From: JANNSW01 sp031431235
Lineage (GTDB): Bacteria; Pseudomonadota; Alphaproteobacteria; Rhizobiales; Hyphomicrobiaceae
DNA: 11,511 nucleotides
Direction of reading: 5' to 3'
Assembly: GCA_031431235.1 (NCBI GenBank)
Contig: JANPDA010000312.1
Span: forward strand, 1-11,511
Translations under genes and position numbers: made by a program
Notes under the pieces: model-generated
Database searches by the model: none
Told to the model about the DNA's origin: nothing
The model's input: the letters and a program-made list of their open reading frames with translations, nothing else
Shown: in pieces, positions 7,611-11,511 of the stretch
How the letters are laid out: the number at the start of each line of letters is the position of its first letter
Position numbering within the stretch: position 1 is the stretch's first letter

Positions 7611-7760
7611 GTCACTCTCCTGCCGCTGACCAATGCCGCCAGCAGACCCCGGCCGCCGGGCGCGGTGCTGTTGCTGTCGACCGCGGTCGAGACCGCTGGC
7701 GTTTGAAACAATCGATCATGCCCCGCTGGCATCGGTGCCATGGGCAAGCTCGAAGTGTCT

Positions 7761-7766
7761 TATAAT
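7761..7766 (+). promoter_or_regulatory. Candidate -10 box upstream of the second TetR gene
   Basis: A perfect TATAAT hexamer lies at 7761-7766 in the 288-bp divergent gap between rpmF and the TetR gene. No good -35 lies 16-18 bp upstream (CCATGG region), so this would need an activator or is chance. If used, transcription starts near 7773 and leaves a leader of about 125 bases. The rest of 7611-7898 shows no RNA gene or ORF that I can support. Confidence 0.35.
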
Positions 7767-7898
7767 GGCTTTCGGCCAGTCGCGCCAGTATCCTCTAGCG
7801 TGCAAGTCCAGCTGGCAGATGGGCCGCCATGCCACGCCAAGCGCGGGAGTGGCTTCTTTGGGCAGGCAAGGCTATCGTTGCCGACGAAGGAGATCCTC

Positions 7899-8621
7899 AT
7901 GCTCGATCATTCGACCCCGCGTGGCCGCACCATTGCCGCGCTCATGAAACTCGCCGCCGAGCGCCCCTATCGCGAGATCGCTCTGTTCGACGTCGCGCGC
8001 GAGGCGGGCGTGACACTGGTCGATCTGCGCAACGAGTTCGCGGCCAAATCCGACATTCTCGCGGGCTTCACGCGCGCCGTCGATGACGAGGTGGCGCGGC
8101 GGATGGAGTTCCGCCTCGAGCGCAGCGCCGGCGCACGTGACCGGCTGTTCGATGCGCTGATGACGCGTTTCGACGTGCTCGCGCCCTTCCGGCCGGGCTT
8201 GCGGGGGATCCTGGACGCGGTGCGCACCATGCCGGGCGAAGTCTCGGCCCGCGGCTTCATCGCGTCGCAGGGCTGGTTGCTGGCGGCGGCTGGCATCCCG
8301 GCGGACGGCGCAACGGGCGCGGCCCGAGTCACGGGTCTGGCGGCGCTCTATGCCAGGGTCTTGCCGATCTTCCTCGCCGATGACGACCCCGGCCTTGCCC
8401 GCACCATGGCGGCCGTCGACCGGAGGCTCAGGGACGGCGAGCGCTGGATCGGGCTGGTGGAGAACGCCTGCGACGGCGTGCGCCGGGTGCTCGATCGCGT
8501 GGCAGGCGGCTTTGCTCGCCGCAACGGCAATGCCGAGCCCGATGGTGGCGACAGCAGTGCTGCCCGGTCGTCTCCCTCCAGCGGCAACGACAACGCGAGC
8601 CCGGAGCCGCGCACATTCTGA
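7899..8621 (+). CDS. TetR-like transcriptional regulator (alphaproteobacterial type)
   Basis: A 240-residue protein with an N-terminal TetR-type helix-turn-helix (about residues 9-53): RTIAALMKLAAERPYREIAL, then DVAREAGVTLVDLRNEFAAK. It has a helical C-terminal domain with the segments RDRLFDALMTRFDVLAPFRP (80-99), SQGWLLAAAGIP (123-134) and LARVLPIFLADDDPGLARTM-like text (151-170). This set recurs in a group of alphaproteobacterial regulators sometimes noted as related to the COQ9/TetR fold. Residues 207-240 are a polar, low-complexity tail rich in S, N, P and G, probably disordered. GAAGGAGA gives a strong ribosome site for the ATG at 7899; the frame is open further upstream, but that extension lacks family features. 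Targets are unknown; csaA follows 20 bp after the stop and is probably cotranscribed. Confidence 0.83.
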   Translation: MLDHSTPRGRTIAALMKLAAERPYREIALFDVAREAGVTLVDLRNEFAAKSDILAGFTRAVDDEVARRMEFRLERSAGARDRLFDALMTRFDVLAPFRPGLRGILDAVRTMPGEVSARGFIASQGWLLAAAGIPADGATGAARVTGLAALYARVLPIFLADDDPGLARTMAAVDRRLRDGERWIGLVENACDGVRRVLDRVAGGFARRNGNAEPDGGDSSAARSSPSSGNDNASPEPRTF

Positions 8622-8643
8622 GGACACCATCTGAGGACACCAT
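8618..8643. repeat. Perfect 13-bp tandem duplication at the regulator/csaA junction
   Basis: CTGAGGACACCAT occurs twice back to back (8618-8630 and 8631-8643). The first copy contains the regulator's TGA; the second supplies GAGGA and the first two bases of the csaA ATG. In the first copy the same place reads ATC, so only the second copy gives a start codon. The lack of mismatches suggests a recent slippage event. Confidence 0.95.
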
Positions 8644-9001
8644 GACCGGCAGCAGCAGCAAGCCCGCAACCATCGGATTCGATGACTTCCTCGCAGTCGA
8701 CATCCGCGTCGGCACGGTGGTGAAGGTCGAGCCGTTTCCCGAGGCCCGCAAGCCCGCATTCAAGCTCTGGATCGATTTCGGGCCGGAGATCGGGACGAAG
8801 CGGACCTCGGCGCAGATCAACGTGCACTACGCGGCGCAAACCCTGATCGGGCGCCAGGTGGCCGCCGTCGTCAACTTCCCGCCGCGCCAGATCGGCCCCT
8901 TCATGTCGGAAGTGCTGACTCTGGGATTTCCCGATGCCGACGGCGCCGTTGTGCTGATCGGACCTGAGCGCGCCGTGCCCAATGGCGGGCGTCTGCACTG
9001 A
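8642..9001 (+). CDS. csaA: CsaA-type tRNA-binding-domain protein
   Basis: A 119-residue protein made of one OB-fold tRNA-binding domain (PF01588), close to the 110 residues of B. subtilis CsaA. Conserved stretches are FDDFLAVDIRVGTVVKVEPF (13-32), EARKPAFKLWIDFGPEIGTK (34-53), SAQINVHY (56-63), VAAVVNFPPRQIGPFMSEVL (73-92) and the C-terminal VVLIGPERAVPNGGRLH. In Bacillus, CsaA has chaperone and export-related activity and binds peptides; its role in alphaproteobacteria is less clear. The domain resembles the C-terminal part of MetRS and tRNA-binding protein 111, so structured RNA binding is also possible. The ATG and its GAGGA site lie in the second copy of the 13-bp duplication, 20 bp after the upstream regulator. 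Confidence 0.93.
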   Translation: MTGSSSKPATIGFDDFLAVDIRVGTVVKVEPFPEARKPAFKLWIDFGPEIGTKRTSAQINVHYAAQTLIGRQVAAVVNFPPRQIGPFMSEVLTLGFPDADGAVVLIGPERAVPNGGRLH

Positions 9002-9018
9002 GGCCGCCGGCCCGCCGC

Positions 9019-9552
9019 CTACTCGATCGTCTCGTCCTTGTAGACGCCCCAGAGCTTGATCTGCTCCACATAGCCGCGCTCGCCCTCGATCGAGACGTGA
9101 CACCAGGACCGGTCGCAGGAGAGCAGGCTCGCGAGTGTGCCAGCCTCCACCAGCGCGACAACGGTGGAGGACGCGCTGGCGGTCGCATGCACGGGAACGG
9201 TCATGCTGGCGCCCTCCGTCGTCGTGCCGGTCTCCCATGGCAGCACCAGCGCTGTCCGGCGGCCCGACAACAGGCTCTGCAGCACCCAGCCCTTGGCGCC
9301 TTCGCTGTCGCGTACCTGCCGCCAGGTCTCGACCTCGTCGATCACCTCGACCGGGAGCCCGGCGCGGTTGAAGACCCAGTCGATCGGATAGTCGGTGCCA
9401 GGGCCTTTGCGCACGTTCACGCGGTCGGATTTGAGGCTGACATAGCGCGGCACCGGCTGGCCGGACACGATCTCGCCGGCGCCCGCCGCTGCCGCTCCGA
9501 GCAGTGCCGCGGCGAGAATGCTGACGATGCGCGTTGCCAAACCTTGTCGCAT
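9019..9552 (-). CDS. Exported SH3-domain protein
   Basis: A 177-residue protein with a signal peptide (MRQGLATRIVSILAAALLGA, cleavage likely after AGA near residue 25) and two bacterial SH3-like domains: about 38-98 (RVNVRKGPGTDYPIDWVF, GWV at 88-90) and about 115-170 (PVHATASASSTVVALVEAGT, then GYVEQIKLWGVY). Such domains bind peptidoglycan or cell-wall components, so the mature protein should act in the periplasm; its precise job is unknown. Two cysteines (146 and 151) in the second domain could form a disulfide. The gene is divergent from gyaR, a pairing I recall from Hyphomicrobiales genomes. No clear ribosome site precedes the ATG at 9552; instead an inverted repeat (9534-9562) spans the start. 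Confidence 0.87.
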   Translation of the reverse strand: MRQGLATRIVSILAAALLGAAAAGAGEIVSGQPVPRYVSLKSDRVNVRKGPGTDYPIDWVFNRAGLPVEVIDEVETWRQVRDSEGAKGWVLQSLLSGRRTALVLPWETGTTTEGASMTVPVHATASASSTVVALVEAGTLASLLSCDRSWCHVSIEGERGYVEQIKLWGVYKDETIE

Positions 9553-9562
9553 AGCTTGGCAA
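9534..9562 (-). promoter_or_regulatory. Inverted repeat around the start codon of the SH3 gene
   Basis: TTGCCAA (9534-9540) and TTGGCAA (9556-9562) are perfect 7-bp arms separated by 15 bp. In the minus-strand message they would form a hairpin holding the ATG (9552-9550) in the loop, with the usual ribosome-site position inside the stem. It may be a translational control element or, as DNA, a protein-binding site in the divergent control region. Confidence 0.45.
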
Positions 9563-9630
9563 GACCACGATTTGGGCGGAGGATCAAGCGGCTCGCATGC
9601 TGCATCGCCCCGTAGGCGAGCGTTGCGCCT

Positions 9631-9659
9631 TTGTCAGCGGGCAACATGTCTGTTAGAAG
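9631..9659 (+). promoter_or_regulatory. Candidate sigma-70-type promoter of gyaR
   Basis: TTGTCA (9631-9636, five of six -35 bases) is followed after 17 bp by TAGAAG (9654-9659, four of six). The predicted start is near 9666, leaving a leader of about 54 bases to the gyaR ATG with CGGGGAA as ribosome site. Prediction by eye only. Confidence 0.45.
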
Positions 9660-9719
9660 GCGGCAACCTGCTTCAAAGCCTCTCCACAAGAAGACGGTCA
9701 ACATCCGGGGAACAGCGCC

Positions 9720-10712
9720 ATGACGCAAAAGAAACCCCTCGTCATCGTGACGCGCAAGCTGCCCGATACGGTCGAGACACGGATGCGCGAGTTGTTCGAC
9801 GCACGCCTCAATCTCGATGACAAGCCGATGAGCCAAGCCCAGCTCGTCGAGGCTTGCCGCACCGCCGATGTGCTGGTGCCGACCGTCACCGACCGGATCG
9901 ACCGGGTCGCACTTTCGCAGTCGGGACCGCAACTCAAGCTGATCGCCAACTTCGGCACGGGTGTAGACAACATCGACCTCGATACGGCGCGCAATCGCGG
10001 CATCATCGTCACCAACACGCCCGGCGTCCTGACCGAGGACACCGCCGACATGACGATGGCGTTGATCCTCGCGGTGCCGCGCCGGCTCGCCGAAGGCACC
10101 ATGTTCATGAAGGACCCCAAGACCCACTGGCAGGGCTGGGCACCGACCTGGATGCTCGGCCACCGCATTTACGGCAAGCGGCTCGGCATCATCGGCATGG
10201 GCCGGATCGGGCAGGCAGTCGCCCGGCGCGCCAAAGCTTTCGGCTTGCAGATCCATTATCACAACCGCCGTCGGGTGGCGGAAGAGACCGAGCGGGAGCT
10301 GGAGGCGACCTATTGGGATTCGCTCGACCAGATGCTCGCCCGGATGGACATCGTCTCGGTCAACTGCCCGCACACGCCCGCGACCTTCCATCTGCTGTCG
10401 GCGCGCCGCCTGAAGCTGTTGAAGCCGACCGCCTATGTGGTCAACACCGCGCGCGGCGAGGTGATCGACGAGAACGCGCTCGCCCGCATGATCGAGGCGA
10501 ACGAGATCGCGGGCGCCGGGCTCGATGTGTTCGAGCACGAGCCCGCCGTCAACCCCAAGCTCATCGCCTCCAAGAGCGTGGTGGCGCTGCCCCACATGGG
10601 CTCGGCCACGATCGAAGGCCGCATCGACATGGGCGAAAAGGTCATCGTCAACATCAAGACCTTCATGGACGGCCACGCCCCCCCCGACCGCGTGCATCCA
10701 GCGATGTTTTGA
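9720..10712 (+). CDS. gyaR: D-glycerate dehydrogenase / glyoxylate (hydroxypyruvate) reductase
   Basis: A 330-residue NAD(P)H-dependent 2-hydroxyacid dehydrogenase; it reduces glyoxylate to glycolate and hydroxypyruvate to D-glycerate in the cytoplasm. Visible motifs are NFGTGVDNIDLDTARNRGI (77-95) in the catalytic domain, the nucleotide-binding GMGRIG (159-164) and NRRR (182-185), with arginines that favour NADPH. The catalytic triad is R245 (NTARGEVID), E274 (DVFEHEP) and H292 (LPHMGSAT), with the spacing of known D-glycerate dehydrogenases. CGGGGAA about 7 bp before the ATG is the ribosome site. Length and motifs are complete. It is divergent from the SH3 gene and followed 14 bp later by a TIR gene of foreign composition. 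Close relatives act on other 2-ketoacids, so exact substrate preference is inferred. Confidence 0.94.
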   Translation: MTQKKPLVIVTRKLPDTVETRMRELFDARLNLDDKPMSQAQLVEACRTADVLVPTVTDRIDRVALSQSGPQLKLIANFGTGVDNIDLDTARNRGIIVTNTPGVLTEDTADMTMALILAVPRRLAEGTMFMKDPKTHWQGWAPTWMLGHRIYGKRLGIIGMGRIGQAVARRAKAFGLQIHYHNRRRVAEETERELEATYWDSLDQMLARMDIVSVNCPHTPATFHLLSARRLKLLKPTAYVVNTARGEVIDENALARMIEANEIAGAGLDVFEHEPAVNPKLIASKSVVALPHMGSATIEGRIDMGEKVIVNIKTFMDGHAPPDRVHPAMF

Positions 10713-10726
10713 GGTGGGGGGCGGCT

Positions 10727-11359
10727 ATGTCGGACCCAATCGACGCGACCATTTCTTATGCGCGGCAAGACGTTAGAATTGCCACCTCGCTTTGCACTGC
10801 GATGATCGAGATTGGTTTGACGGTCTGGGCGGATTTTAATGATCTAGCTCCGGGCGACAATTTCGCCGAAGTCATCGGTCAAGCGCTGGCTCGGACAAAA
10901 TCCATGGTGGTGGTCGTTACGGAAGACTCGGCAAAGACTAGTTTTGTTCTTAGAGAAATTGGAATTGCTTCAGCGACTGGACGATCGGTCATTCCGGTTG
11001 TGTTCGGCGACGATTCATTGATGCCTCCGCAGCTAAAACATATCAGTTTCGTTTCCGTCGATCCATTGTATCCTGATTTTACGATGGCCGCACAAAAAAT
11101 TGCCGCGGCGCTCGGGTGGACAGTTAACTCGCAAGCATCGACTGAAATCGTTCAAGAACTTGCTCACGAGCTCGCCGAGGAGGCTGCAAGTACAGGCGGC
11201 ACTCTATCATCGCGGGATAGCGAGCAGACTTCGGCCTTCGTGGTCCACGGCCACGACGACGGCGCACTCACTGAAGTCACCGCCTATTTGCGGCAACTGG
11301 GGGTACGGCCGATCGTGCTCAAAGACGGGAGCCGCCGGACACTACCCCGCAGCAGATAG
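10727..11359 (+). pseudogene. TIR-domain protein with truncated second TIR-like domain (probable broken defence gene)
   Basis: A 210-codon frame. Residues 5-131 are a TIR domain: DATISYARQDVRIATSLCTA, then GLTVWADFNDLAPGDNFAEV (30-49), TKSMVVVVTEDSAKTSFVLR (57-76) with E77 in LREIGIA, the position of the NADase glutamate in catalytic TIRs. A linker (132-167) leads into SAFVVHGHDDGALTEVTAYL (169-188) and LGVRPIVLKD (191-200), the first part of a predicted nucleotide-binding TIR-like domain (PF10137-like, of the family carrying FVVHGHD). That domain ends abruptly in GSRRTLPRSR and TAG, where about 100 more residues are expected. GC is 40-43% in sampled TIR-domain lines but 62-65% after about 11160, against 68% in gyaR. 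The start has GGTGGGGGG about 5 bp upstream, directly behind the gyaR stop. NADase-based anti-phage action is inferred from the family. Confidence 0.8.
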
Positions 11360-11511
11360 TCCAAGCTACGATTAAGCGCCCTGTGTTTTCCTACGAGCAC
11401 GAGCTGCGCATCATCGCCAGACGCGACACCGCCCACTCGAATCTCAAGAAGGGTGAGTTTGGATTCGAATTGCCGCTCGATATGAACATCATAGACTGCG
11501 TCGCAGTTCAC
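11344..11511 (+). pseudogene. C-terminal fragment of a DUF2971-like protein, different frame, no start
   Basis: From about 11344 a second frame (shifted against the TIR frame) becomes protein-like: PQQIVQATIKRPVFSYEHEL, then RIIARRDTAHSNLKKGEFGF, ELPLDMNIIDCVAVH to the window edge. The pattern KR-x-x-FSYEHELRII, then a hydrophobic-DLN-hydrophobic run ending V-x-VH, resembles the C-terminal end of DUF2971-like proteins (where one sees FxHExExR and a final L-I-x-x-V-x-V-x-P). No ATG or GTG with a ribosome site opens it, so it reads as a 3' fragment fused behind the cut TIR-like gene. The junction lies near the CCCC run at 11345-11348. The assignment is from pattern memory only; the left boundary is approximate. 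Confidence 0.5.

Noticed and set aside
7740..7898. 53-codon N-terminal extension of the second TetR regulator
   Set aside because: It has no family similarity, lies before the HTH, and the ATG at 7899 has a strong ribosome site.
7899..8621. Reading the gene as COQ9 (ubiquinone biosynthesis)
   Set aside because: It has a TetR-like HTH and only a general fold resemblance to the COQ9/TetR group; I see no basis for a ubiquinone role.
9854..10726. Long plus-strand frame through gyaR leading into the TIR protein (apparent 501-residue fusion)
   Set aside because: The part before 10727 is an out-of-frame reading of gyaR; the TIR gene has its own ATG and ribosome site.
11284..11511. 75-codon minus-strand frame at the right edge
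   Set aside because: The plus-strand reading of 11344-11511 has a family-like pattern while this one has none I recognise.

Overview
The window is GC-rich (about 65-68% over most of its length). The gene content suggests an alphaproteobacterium, probably Hyphomicrobiales (Bradyrhizobium-like or a relative). The clues are a cysteine-free ribosomal protein L32 of the alphaproteobacterial type, a GyaR-type D-glycerate dehydrogenase divergent from an SH3-domain exported protein, a short TetR-type regulator of a kind common in this group, and GGDEF-EAL signalling. This placement is an inference; no rRNA gene is present.

Left part (1-4765): a glycosyltransferase gene runs off the left edge on the minus strand. 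Divergent from it is a plus-strand run that looks like one transcription unit: a TetR repressor, an AHSA1-type SRPBCC protein, a DUF4287-type protein, a membrane-anchored SRPBCC protein, a 22-codon coupled ORF of unknown meaning, and a YadG/YadH-type ABC-2 exporter (ATPase and permease, overlapping ATGA). A strong palindrome lies between and over the -35/-10 elements ahead of tetR, and the predicted transcript starts at or next to the tetR ATG. The unit is therefore probably autorepressed and led by a leaderless mRNA. Small START-fold ligand binders beside an exporter suggest a ligand-responsive handling/export module, but the ligand is unknown.

Middle part (4803-7610): three minus-strand genes. 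They are a PAS-like/GGDEF/EAL protein with a ruined GGDEF motif and a mostly intact EAL site (probable c-di-GMP phosphodiesterase, TTG start), a four-helix membrane protein of unknown function, and rpmF (ribosomal protein L32).

Right part (7899-11511): a second TetR-like regulator is followed by a CsaA-type tRNA-binding-domain protein. The junction between them carries a perfect 13-bp tandem duplication covering the ribosome binding site and start codon. Next come an exported SH3-domain protein (minus) and gyaR (plus), sharing a 167-bp divergent promoter region. Only 14 bp behind gyaR the composition falls from about 68% to about 40-43% GC and a TIR-domain gene begins. The TIR domain keeps the glutamate expected of an NADase. 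The gene then enters a second, TIR-like nucleotide-binding domain at 62-65% GC that stops after about 40 residues. In another frame, with no credible start codon, sequence resembling the C-terminal end of a DUF2971-like protein follows to the window edge. This tail looks like a horizontally acquired, mosaic and broken defence gene and is the most interesting part of the window.

No rRNA, tRNA, CRISPR array or recognisable transposase was seen, and no gene-free stretch exceeds 300 bp.
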